NCBI RefSeq assembly: GCF_902167145.1
Contig: NC_050099.1
Location: 12,600,434 to 12,664,433 of the forward strand
Source: Zea mays
Taxonomy: Eukaryota > Streptophyta > Magnoliopsida > Poales > Poaceae
Reading direction: 5' to 3'
DNA: 64,000 bases
Part shown: one piece after another, positions 36,522-46,776 of the stretch
Position numbering within the stretch: the stretch's first letter is position 1
How the letters are laid out: every line of letters begins with the position of its first letter
Made by a program: the position numbers and the translations under genes
Notes under the pieces: generated by a model
Told to the model about the DNA's origin: nothing
The model's input: only the letters and a program-made list of their open reading frames with translations
Databases searched by the model: none

Positions 36522-36664
36522 GTATTTTGCCACCTAGTTGTGATTGAGTGAAACTCTTATTCTAGATGGATGTTCAACTTAACAGTCTCCATCGAAACAC
36601 TGGTATATCAAAGGATTGTGATTCTGATACTTCATCATTACAAACCCTAGAGTTTGGTGGGGAT

Positions 36665-37731
36665 TGTTGGATCTTTTATGGGCTTAGCCCATTTAATCAA
36701 TAAACTCTATGGTGTGTAATTGTGGACAATACCAATAGTACCATATTGGAATTTCAAGGGACGTTGGCTTGACTTATATGGTGGGAATTATTCCACTTAA
36801 TTTGAGAAGTTAAGAAACGAACAAGGGCCAGGCCGGGCGTGGTGAGGCAGGCAGGCGGCGAGCGGGCGAGGTGTAGCGTGGTTTTGTTAATTTTTAGCAC
36901 TCATTAACCGCGGGAGTTTCAACTCCGGGTTAAACCTTTCAGTTGTCCGTCTCTTGAACAATCACATGCGAGACCCGTCTCCTTCAGCTTCCCTTCCGCG
37001 AAAGGTTAAGAAGGGGAGAACGCCTGTCAGTTGGCACGCGAGCAGAACTCTTTCAGAATCACAGTCCAGCTGTAAGTGAGGGTATTTCCATCTCGTAACT
37101 CTGCGCGCACAGAAAAGCGAGAGGGCAGGTGCCTCCGAAGCCCTTGCCGTTCGAGACCTTACACGGGGGATCAGTAATTAGGTTTTTGGGGAGCGTCTAC
37201 GCGACTGCCCGAACATCCTTCTGGTAAACATCTTCTTGTTCCTGGCGCCTTCATCTCGTACGGATGACAAGAGAAGTTGGACAAGGATCAGGATCCTCGG
37301 AGCGCATGGCAGGGTATGATCAATTCAGCTCCTTATTGTTTTACGTTCTGCAAATTATATATGTTTCATATGTTCATATCTGTTGTTTCGTATGTAGCCA
37401 TGAATTTATCCAAACTGTTATGTCATATCATATCATGACTTTTCTGATGCATGTTCATGCTATTAATATACCATACCTGTTTGTTTTAATTTTACAGTCA
37501 TTCTGTTTATATTGCTATCCATTTATTTCCAGTTGTTCCATCATGCTGCATATACCATGTTTATATGCTTATTATATTTATATGATTCATACGTTTTATA
37601 TTCTCATGTTCCATATTGTTATGGATATATTTGACATCATGATTTCTATGATTAATCAACTTTTATATGTCATCACCATAATGTTAATTTATGGAATTAA
37701 AATAATATGGAAAATGCCTATATTTCTAACA
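36665..37731 (+). repeat. Left LTR of insertion C
   Basis: The 1067-bp LTR matches 49079-50176. Indels between the two are concentrated at about 36830-36870, where the other LTR carries a cgcgcg-rich and gtggc-repeated stretch. An open frame from 37264 runs through the AT-rich half and is not a gene. Confidence 0.9.
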
Positions 37732-37775
37732 ATCCAAAAGCCTAATGTTAGGCATTTTTCTGTCAGAAGTTTTGC

Positions 37776-39200
37776 TGCTATGCTAAAGCCTAATCCTTTT
37801 GATGGTAAAAACTTCTTGATTTGAAAAGCTAAAATGGAATTGTGGCTTACTGCAATGTCTTGTTATCATGCCGCTGAGGGCAAGCCTGCCAACTTACCTC
37901 CTGAGACTGTCTCCAGCAAAGATCTGTAAACGGTCCTCTTCCTTAGATTTAGCGGATATTGACGTCCTTTTTCTCTCCAGCAACGACCGGTAAACGGTCC
38001 GCTAAATAATAGAGGACGTCCTTCCACCGCTAAACGTAGAGGTTCTCTCTCCGTCCGTTATCCATCCGCGAGCTACGATGGCAGGCATTCCACATGCGAC
38101 AAGAAGGTGCGATGGTGGCTCTGCATTCAAGACGTGAGGGGACCCTTCCACATTTAAGGCGTGAGGGGATTTTTTTCAAATAAGAATTAGTTGACAAATG
38201 CATGTTACGTCTGATGATGAACTTCACTTTGTACTAATTTGACTCTAAATTTGAAATTATTAATCACACATTATTTCGGAAAATAGTAATTGTGAATTAA
38301 TTAAATATACTATTTTGTGCATCCATTTTATTGCATGTAATGGAAACAAAACAAAAAAAGCTAAATGAATGGAAAAAACTAAATCTGTTAACGCTATAGC
38401 TTTAGAGGACCGAATTTAGGAGACATTGCTGGAGACTGAGAAGATATAGAGGACAGAATCTTTTAGAGCGTGATTTAAAGGACATAGAATATTCCTTTAG
38501 AGGATGCAATTTAGGGGACGCTGCTGGAGACAGCCTGAGGATGAGGCTAAGTTTAAGGCTGAAGACAACCTTTTCCGAGGAGCAGTAATTAGCGCACTTG
38601 ATACAAAATTCTAGAAAAGCTATATCATCCTTCCTACAGGGAAAGAGCTGTGGGATGCACTTGTTGGAAAGTTTGGAGTAACTGACGCTGATAGCGAGCT
38701 ATATCTCATGGAGCAGATGTATGACTACAAGATGGTTGAGAACCGATCTATAGTGGAACAGGCTCATGAGTTTTAGGCACTAGCTAAGGAACTTGAGCTT
38801 TTTCCTTGTCCTTTGCCTGACAAGTTTGTGGCTGGCGGTATAATCGCTAAGTTCCCACCTTCTTGGAAGGACTTTGCTACCTCTCTCAAACATAAGAGAC
38901 AAGAGTTCAATGTGGAAGAGCTCATTGATACTCTTTATGTTGAGGAAAGGGCTAGAACAAAGGACAATGGAAAAGGTGTTGAGACCTCTACTGCTAATGT
39001 GGTGCAAAAGAGACACTTCCGCAAGTTTAACAAGAAGAAAAACCAGAACAAACAAGAGAATACAAATAAACCTGTTCAAACAGCACAATTTAAAAAGAAG
39101 AACAACAACAATAACAAGAGAAAAGGGAGGATGCTTTGTTTGTGGCAGTGATCAACATTGGGCTAGAGAGTGCCCTGATCGCAAGTTCACACAGGACAAG
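37776..39200 (+). pseudogene. Insertion C gag (interrupted by a MITE and frameshifts)
   Basis: The N-terminal part reads LKPNPFDGKNFLI, then a stop, then KAKMELWLTAMS. After the MITE it resumes with EDEAKFKAEDN, GKELWDALVGKFG, LYLMEQMYDYKM and LPDKFVAGGIIAKFPPSW. It is typical of a Copia (UBN2-type) Gag. A frameshift near 39125 precedes the CCHC knuckle CFVCGSDQHWAREC. Stops at about 37823 and 38775 complete the damage. Confidence 0.85.
37906..38534. mobile_element. MITE-like element inserted in the gag of insertion C
   Basis: A 629-bp segment interrupts the Gag frame between LPPE and DEAKF. Its ends are inverted (actgtctccagca... / ...tgctggagacagc), and ctgag flanks both sides (37901-37905, 38535-38539); the duplication may be 5 or 6 bp. 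An inner copy of the right end (aatttaggagacattgctggagactgag, about 38412-38439) precedes the true one. The short target duplication does not clearly fit hAT or Mutator. The superfamily is unresolved. Confidence 0.7.
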
Positions 39201-40545
39201 AAATCAGCTAATGTTGTAACCACTGAAATTGGAGATGGAACATCTGGGTATGGTAATTCTTTACCATTTGTTCTTTCAGTTTGTAATTCACCTGAGTGGT
39301 GGATGGATAGTGGTGCCAATATTCATGTGTGTGCTGATGTATTTATGTTCTCTTCCTACCAGGTCGGGAGGTTTGGCACCTTGTTAATGGGAAATGGGTC
39401 GCGTGCTCATGTTCTTGGTGTTGGTACGGTCATTCTGAAGTTTACTTCAGGAAAGACAGTGCCATTGAAGAGCGTGCAGCATGTGCCCTCTATCAAGAAG
39501 AATCCCGTTAGTGCTTATATGCTATGTCGAGATGGATACAAAGTCGTTCTTGAGTCAAATAAATGTGTTGTGCCAAAACATGGTACTTTTGTTGGTAAAG
39601 GATATGACTGCGGAGGTTTGTTTCGCTTATCACTGCATGATGTGTGTAATAAAATAGTGAATTATGTTAATTTTTCTGATGAGTCAGATTTATGGCATTC
39701 ACGGTTTTGTCATGCAAGCTTTGGTTGTCTTATGTGGTTAGTAAATCTAAATTTAATTCCTAAATTTAACTTGGTCAAAAAGTCTAAGTGCCATGTGTGT
39801 GTTGAATCAAAACAACCCGCAAGCCTCACAAGGCTGCTGAGGCGAGGAATTTGGCACCTCTAGAACTTGTTCATTCTGATCTATGCGAGATGAATGGAAT
39901 TTTGACAAAAGGTAGTAAAAGATACTTTCTCACTTTTATAGATGACTCCACCAGATTTTGCTATGTGTATCTCTTAAAAACAAAAGATGAAGCATTTAAT
40001 TATTTTAAGACCTATAAAGCTAAAGTTGAGAACCAACTTGAGAGGAAAATAAAACGGTTAAGGTCCGATCGAGGTGGAGAATATTTCTCTAAAGTTTTCG
40101 ATGAGTTCTGCGTGGAACATGGTATTATTCATGAGAGGACACCACCATTCTCACCACAATCCAATGGGATTGCTGAAAGGAAAAACCGCACTCTAACAGA
40201 TTTGGTGAATGCCATGTTGAGTGCAACGGGATTATCCAAGGCATGGTGGGGTGAGGCGATTTTGACAGCGTGTCATGTCCTGAACAGAGTTCCAACAAAG
40301 AACAAAGAGATCACACCATTTGAGGAATGGGAAAAGATAAGATTAAATCTCTCATATTTGCACACTTGGGGTTGCTTGGCTAAAGTGAATGTGCCAATCA
40401 ACAAAAAGCGTAAACTTGGGCCTAAAACTGTTGATTGTATATTCCTTGGGTACTCTTTTCACAGCACTGGGTATAGGTTCTTAATTATAAAATATGATGT
40501 GCCTGATATGTATGTTGATACTATCATGGAATCAAGAGACGCAAC
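39200..40545 (+). pseudogene. Insertion C pol, first part: protease and integrase
   Basis: The protease motif WWMDSGANIHVCAD is at about 39296. It is followed by the GAG-pre-integrase region (LWHSRFCHASFG) and a CxxC pair. A frameshift near 39820 moves the reading to the frame that carries the integrase core: HSDLCEM, FIDDSTRF, RSDRGGEYF and PQSNGIAERKNRTL. The open frame ends where the gag-only element inserts (40546), and it resumes in the same coding sense at 46777. Confidence 0.88.
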
Positions 40546-41895
40546 TGTAAGGAAAATGGACCCCTGGCCATTTGGCTAATTGAGTTTTGGTGTTTGATGA
40601 TTAACACAATCCGTGAACTAATAAGTTTTCTAGTGTTTCTGTTTGTAGTTCACAGGATGCAAGAATTACTTGGACTAAGGAATTGAGGAAAGCAACACCT
40701 CAAAAGAAGACATTAAGAAGATCAAGGAAAAGTCCAAGAATGAAGACGTGTGTTGCCTGCGGACTGTCTGTGCGAGGAGCACCGGACTGTCCCGTGGCAC
40801 ACCGGACTGTCCGGTGCCCACACGCCGAACTGTCCGGTGCACTAGGGAACCCCAGCCCAACGGCTAGTTCCATGAGGCACCGAGCTGAGAAGACCACCGG
40901 ACTGTCCGGTGTGAAGTCCGGACTATCTGATGTGAAAAGCCTGCGGCGCCAACGGTCACCTGCTCTGACAGGGCAACGGCTAGGCGCACCGGACATGCTA
41001 CAGTGCGCTGTCCGGTGCACCACCGGACTGTCCGGTGTGCCGCAGAGAAGCAACAACTTTTCTCCAACGGCTCTATTTGTGTTGGGGGCTATAAATACAT
41101 CCCCAACTGGCCATTTCCTAGTGTGGGAGCCCAAGCAACATACCAAAGCTTATTGTAGACATTTCCAAGTGCTCAAACACCCAAGTGCTTAATAGAATCA
41201 CTCGGTGATTAGCGTAGGTGCTTTGCGAAGTGCTTAGGTTAGTTAGATCGCATTAGCGCTTGCTCTAGGTGAATCCTAGTTAATTGAGTGAGTTTAGACA
41301 AACCACACAACCCCTCGGCTCTTGCGCGGGCCGTTGTAATTGTACCGAGTGGTGCGAGAGTCTTGAGAGACCGTGACAACTGTGTTTGTGTTACGGCCGC
41401 TACCATGTACAGGAGGGAACGAGGCCCATGGCGTTTCGGCCGGAAGCTCGATAGTGGAGACGGCAGGGAGCGTCCGAGAGGAGCCGGAAGCGGAGCACCA
41501 CTTGCGCGTGGAGAAGGCCCGCGGCTCTCTACGGAGTTACTCGACCGAGGTGCTTGGCCCTCGCATGGGCTTCCCTTTGCGTAGGGGCACCAACAAGGAT
41601 TAGTCGGGACCTTGCGCGATTTCGGATACCTCGGTAAAAATACCAGTGTCATCCACGAGAGTTTGCTTCTCTACTTTGCTCTTTAAGTTTACGCATTTAT
41701 ATTAAGCATTTAAGTTTCAATCTTGTATTCATGCTTATATAGTGTAGATTGAAACTTAGACAAAACCTAGTTTGCACATTCTAGTTTGATTATTTGCATA
41801 GGTTTTGCTCTAAGGATTTATTTGTGGCCTAGTTTAGCAAAAGTTTTAGAAGTCCTAATTCACCCTCCCCTCTTAGGCGTCACCCGTTTCCTACA
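40546..41895 (+). repeat. 5' LTR of the gag-only element
   Basis: The 1350-bp LTR has a palindrome cluster (40780-41037, including perfect CACCGGACTGTCCGGTG at 40800, 40895 and 41021) upstream of a TATA box ctataaata (41089-41097). A 27-bp segment present in the other LTR is missing here. Confidence 0.93.
41089..41097 (+). promoter_or_regulatory. TATA box of the gag-only element (ctataaata)
   Basis: The sequence gggggctataaataca lies just downstream of the palindrome cluster. The same box is at 45939-45947 in the other LTR and, on minus, in both LTRs of insertion B. A CTATAAATA box in this arrangement is typical of Sirevirus LTRs. Confidence 0.7.
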
Positions 41896-41976
41896 AGTGG
41901 TATCAGAGCCTGGTTTGGCTCATTTGAAATGTTTTAGCTTCATCGCTAAAAGAGCCGACACTTTTTAGAGGAAGGG

Positions 41977-44068
41977 ATGGATACCCATAGGCCACCACAC
42001 TTCGACGGCACTAACTTCCCATATTATAGTGCTAGAATGGATTGTTACCTAGAGGCCGTTGATCTAGGTGTTTGGAGAGTCACTCGTGATGGGATGAAAC
42101 CCCCCAAGAATCCCGAGAAATCCACCACGAGTGAGGAAAAACAAATTCATTTAAATGCTAGAGCCAAAAATTGCTTGTATGAATCTCTTAGCATGGATAT
42201 TTTTAATCAAGTATTTACCTTGAAAACTGCTAATGAGATTTGGCTAAAATTGCATGAGCTCCATGACGGCACATCCAATGTCTGTGAGCAAAAACATTGC
42301 CTAGTATTAAATGAGTATAATACTTTTGCTATGAAAGATGATGAGCTTGTTAGAGACATGTATTCTCGATTGAACCTAATTATCAATGAGCTCAATTCTA
42401 TTGGCATTAATAAGCTAGGTGATGTGGACATTGTGAGGAAGATTATCTCCCTGCTACCACAACAAAGATATGGGAGCATCATCACCATCCTTCACAACAT
42501 GGAGGACTTGAGTACCATGACCCCGACCATTGTGATTGGGAAAATCACGGCTTTTGAGATGTCGCGAAAAATGTGTCGGGGAGAGGAGCCAACTTCCTCA
42601 AGGCCATATGCTTTTGCATGTGATGAAAGGAAGGGCAAAAAGAAGGCTCCCACTCCAAGTTCCTCAAGTGAAGAAGAGGAAGAAGAAGAAAGTGATGATG
42701 AAGATAATCAATCATGCACATCATCCTCCGAGGACGAAGAGACAATCCGACGCGTCAGAAAGGTAATGGGGATGATTCGCAAGATTAATCTAATGGGTGT
42801 GCCTCTGCAGGTCGAAGATCTTCTCTTTAACATTGATAGGAAAAAGAAAAGGAAGAGAGGATGCTTCGCATGTGGGGAGAAGGGCCACTTCAGGGACAAC
42901 TGTCCAAATATGGCCGAACCCAAAAAGGAGAAGAGCAAAGACAAGGCGCTTACGAGTGTTAGAACTTGGGATGATTCTTCAAGTGAAGATGAACCTCCAA
43001 GGACACGCAGCCACCAGTCCTCATCACGGTCATCACACAAATGCCTTATGGCAAGAGGTAAAATGAGCATTCCATCCTCTAGTGATGATAGTAGTAGTGA
43101 TGATGATGGTGAGAGAAAGCCCTCCATAGATGAGCTTGCGGAAGTCGTCAAATTCTTCCAGGATGTTTGCACTAAGCAAAAAGCTCAACTTAAGACTTCG
43201 AAAAATAAGTTGATTAGCTCTCAAAATGATTATAAAAGTTTGACCAAAAAATTTGAAACTTTTGCAAACTTAAATAGTGAGCTATCAACTAAAATTGAGC
43301 TATTAGAGTCTGGTGCTCCATCCACTGCTACCAATGATGGCCTCATTAAAAAGAATGAAAAACTTAAGGCTAAGTTAGCTAGCTCCCAAGATACTATTGA
43401 AAATTTGTTAGAGAAAATGGAAATTCTTAGCATACACAATAATGAGCTAACTATTAGGTAGAAAACATTGGTAGCACCCCAGGAGCATCTTTAGTTGAAT
43501 TCCTGAAATTATTAAAAAGGATGCTTCTACTTCTTGCTTTGATTTAATTGATGATTCTAACTCCTGCAACCAAGTTCTTGTTGAGAATATTGTTGTAGAA
43601 ACATGTTCAGATGAGGTTGCAAAGGAAAATGAGCAATTAAGGCAAGAAGTGGCTCGTCTTGGCAAGGCTTTGTATGACAAGAAAGGCAAAGCCAAACAAA
43701 TCCGACCTCCACAGGATAACACCACTGCGGGAGTGAACAAGCCTATGGAGGAAGAAACTGTGATTTGTAGGCTATGCCACATGGAAGGCCATAAGTCTTT
43801 CCAATGCAAGGCGATGACCGAGGATAAGCAAAGGCATAAATATAAGCAAAAGCCATCAAGCAAAATCTCCAACACTTACATAGAAAAGGTGGACAAAAAG
43901 GCTGCTACACCATATTTGATCAAGAAGAAAAAGAATGGAAAGGTGATAGCAATCAAGGCCAACAAGCAAGACAACAAAGGAAAGGGGGCCAAACGCATCT
44001 GGGTGCCAAAGGAAATAATTTTAACTATGAAAAGCACCAAGAAGGTTTGGATCCCGAAAGGGAAGTGA
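41977..44068 (+). pseudogene. Sirevirus-type gag of the gag-only element (two segments)
   Basis: The first open segment starts at the ATG at 41977 (MDTHRPPHFDGTNFPYYSAR) and runs 494 codons. It has a UBN2-like Gag core, an acidic Glu/Ser region, a CCHC knuckle CFACGEKGHFRDNC (42862-42903) and a coiled coil (about residues 385-494). A stop at 43459 and small indels up to about 43520 shift the frame. The second segment, open across 43520-44068, continues the coiled coil, has a second CCHC knuckle CRLCHMEGHKSFQC (43766-43807) and ends with two basic W(V/I)PK motifs like those of the Gag of insertion B. Start choice: it is the first ATG after the primer-binding site, with good similarity from its first residues. 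Confidence 0.88.
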
Positions 44069-45395
44069 GTGGACTGAAGGTCAACGGGAAATTTGGAGAC
44101 TTGGCAAATTAGGGATGTATATCATCGGATACATCATATTGGACCAAGTTTATTGCCAAGTGGGTTAGTAAATATTTTGGACCCAAATTTCCCCACCCAT
44201 GACTAAGGTAACTAGATTTATTGTATTTCTTGTTTTTTAGATATGCGTATTTATTTACCTTGTATCTAGTTTACCTTTCATGCCTAGTATTACATTTGGT
44301 ATGTACTTTTATTTAAATGTATGCATACTAGGCAAATCACATGGTAAGATTGCTTGCTTTCAATTCATATACTTAAGCAAACCTACATGGCTTAAAACGT
44401 TTATTTAAGCACGACACATAGCTTCTATAGCACTCCATAGTAAATGATACATCAATTGATATTCTCAAATGCTACAAGTGTAAAACACTTATATTCTACA
44501 ATTTGTGTCATTTAACTTATATGTGCCAAAGTTCGGATTACAGATGATTTGCCCCTCTTGATATTAAATCAAAGTGCATGTCTCCTACAAGTATTCAAAA
44601 CTTGTATGCACACTTTTTCAAGTTTATTTTATGTGATGGTCTCATTGTAAGGAAAATAAAGTCCCCGGAGAAAGACAATAATCTTCCACTGCAAAATCTC
44701 CAAGAACTCTCATGTCTCTCAAGCTCGCCATTGAATTTCAATCGGTATCTTTTGAGACTACATCTAGTATCATTTACATGTCTTCTCCAATATTTGATTA
44801 GACTATATTTCATATCATATACTTCCATGTTGCTAAAAATGCATAAGTGGTTAACTCATTATGTTACCTATGCATAAGGGAAGTTAGTCTATTCAAATCA
44901 TTCCTTGCACCTCTAATTTTCACATGCTTTTTCCTAAGTAGAAGATCTCATTTAGGGGGAGTTTCTATTTGATGGTTCAACTGGTACCCAACATGTGGTT
45001 TAATTTAGTATCCATCAAATTGGTATCAATTGACAAAATTCTTTATGAGGGCAAGTCTTATTTACTTCCTACATGCTTTTAATGTCTTCCTTTTCGGTGG
45101 TTGATGCCAAAGGGGGAGAAGTTTAGGGACCAAAGCAATGAAAAATGTATCAAACACCAAACACCACCAAATTTCAAATTTTAAAATTTGCAAGTGACTT
45201 TTCAAGTGGTTTTGGTCATTTGGTACAAAAATAGGAAGTAAGTGAATTATGGAGTTAGGGGAGGCTTAAGTCCATAATATCACATTGTGGGGACAAACAT
45301 GCATCCTAGCAAGTAGATTGCATATTTTCATTCAAATACTTGTATTATTTGCTTGCTTTGGTTGTGTTGTCATCAATCACCAAAAAGGGGGAGAT
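44069..45395 (+). other. 3' non-coding interior of the gag-only element with repeated purine tracts
   Basis: This stretch encodes nothing recognisable. It contains several polypurine-like signals: ttagggggagtttc (about 44953), ccaaagggggagaag (about 45108) and the true tract at 45382-45395. Multiple copies of such tracts before the 3' LTR are a known Sirevirus trait and are also present in insertion B on minus (28501-28515 and 28690-28700). Confidence 0.65.
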
Positions 45396-46771
45396 TGTAA
45401 GGAAAATGGACCCCGGGCCATTTGGCTAATTGAGTTTTGGTGTTTGATGATTAACACAATTCGTGAACTAATAAGTTTTCTAGTGTTTCTGTTTGTAGTT
45501 CACAGGATGCAAGAATTACTTGGACTAAGAAATTGAGGATAGCAACACCTCAAAAGAAGACATTAAGAAGATCAAGGAAAAGTCCAAGAATGAAGGCGTG
45601 TGTTGCCTGCGGACTGTCTGTGTGAGGAGCACCGGACTGTCTGGTGGCACACCGGACTGTCTGGTGCCCACACGCCGGACTGTCCGGTGCACCAGGGAAT
45701 CCCAGCCCAACGGCTAGTTCCAGGTGGCACCGAGCTGAGAAGACCACTGGACTGTCCGGTGTGAAGTCCGGACTATCCGGTGTGAAAAGCCTGCGGCGCC
45801 AACGGTCACCTGCTCTGACAAGGCAACGGCTAGGCGCACCGGACATGCTACAGTGCGCTGTCCGGTGCACCACCAGATTGTCCGGTGTGCCGCAGAGAAG
45901 CAGCAGCTTTTCTCCAACGGCTCTATTTGTGTTGGGGGCTATAAATACAACCCCAACCGGCCATTTCCTAGTGTGGGAGCCCAAGCAACATACCAAGGCA
46001 TATTGTAGACATTTCCAAGTGCTCAAACACCCAAGTGCTTAATAGAATCACTCGGTGATTAGCGTAGGTGCTTTGCGAAGTGCTTAGGTTAGTTAGACCG
46101 CATTAGCGCTTGCTCTAGGTGAATCCTAGTTAGTTGAGTGAGTTTAGACAAACCACACAACCCCTCGGCTCTTGCGCGGGCCGTTGTAATTATACTGAGT
46201 GGGGCGAGAGTCTTGCGAGACTGTGACAACCGTGTTTGTGTCACGGCCGCCACCGTGTACCGGAGGGGACGAGGCCCACGATGTTTCGGTCGGAAGCTCG
46301 ATAGTGGAGACTGTGGGGAGCGTATGAGAGGAGCCAGAAGCGGAGCACCACTTGCTCGTGGAGAAGGCCCGTGGCTCTCTACGGAGTTACTCGACCGAGG
46401 TGCTTGGCCCTCGCGTGAGCTTCCCTTTGCGTAGGGGCACCAACGAGGATTAGTCGGGACCTTGTGCGGTTCCGGATACCTCGGTAAAAATACCGGCGTC
46501 ATCCACGAGAGTTTGCTTCTCTACTTTGCTCTTTAAGTTTACACATTTATATTAAGCATTTAAGTTTCAATCTTGTATTCATGCTTATATAGTGTAGATT
46601 GAAACTTAGACATTGCGGTAGAGATAGCAACACTTAGACAAAACCTAGTTTGCACATTCTAGTTTGATTATTTGCATAGGTTTTGCTCTAAGGATTTATT
46701 TGTGGCCTAGTTTAGCGAAAGTTTTAGAAGTCCTAATTCACCCCCCTCTTAGGCGTCACCCATTTCCTACA
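45396..46771 (+). repeat. 3' LTR of the gag-only element
   Basis: The 1376-bp LTR has the palindrome cluster at about 45640-45890 and TATA at 45939-45947. It keeps 27 bp near 46611-46637 that the other LTR lost between two acttagaca repeats. Confidence 0.93.
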
Positions 46772-46776
46772 ACAAC

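Larger units (their letters stand above)
40546..46771 (+). mobile_element. Nested gag-only Sirevirus-like element (non-autonomous)
   Basis: LTRs are at 40546-41895 and 45396-46771 (TGTAAGGAAAATGG...TTTCCTACA), with target duplications gcaac (40541-40545) and acaac (46772-46776), one mismatch. The primer-binding site tggtatcagagcc is at 41898-41910, and a polypurine tract aaaaagggggagat ends at 45395. The 3.5-kb interior has a Sirevirus-type gag but no protease, integrase, reverse transcriptase or RNase H. It interrupts the pol of insertion C exactly between integrase and reverse transcriptase. Confidence 0.93.

Noticed and set aside
37264..37824. 186-codon hydrophobic open frame at the left LTR/gag junction of insertion C
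   Set aside because: It lies mostly in the AT-rich end of an LTR; the right LTR has a frame of different length (49709-50155). Only its last ~20 codons belong to gag.
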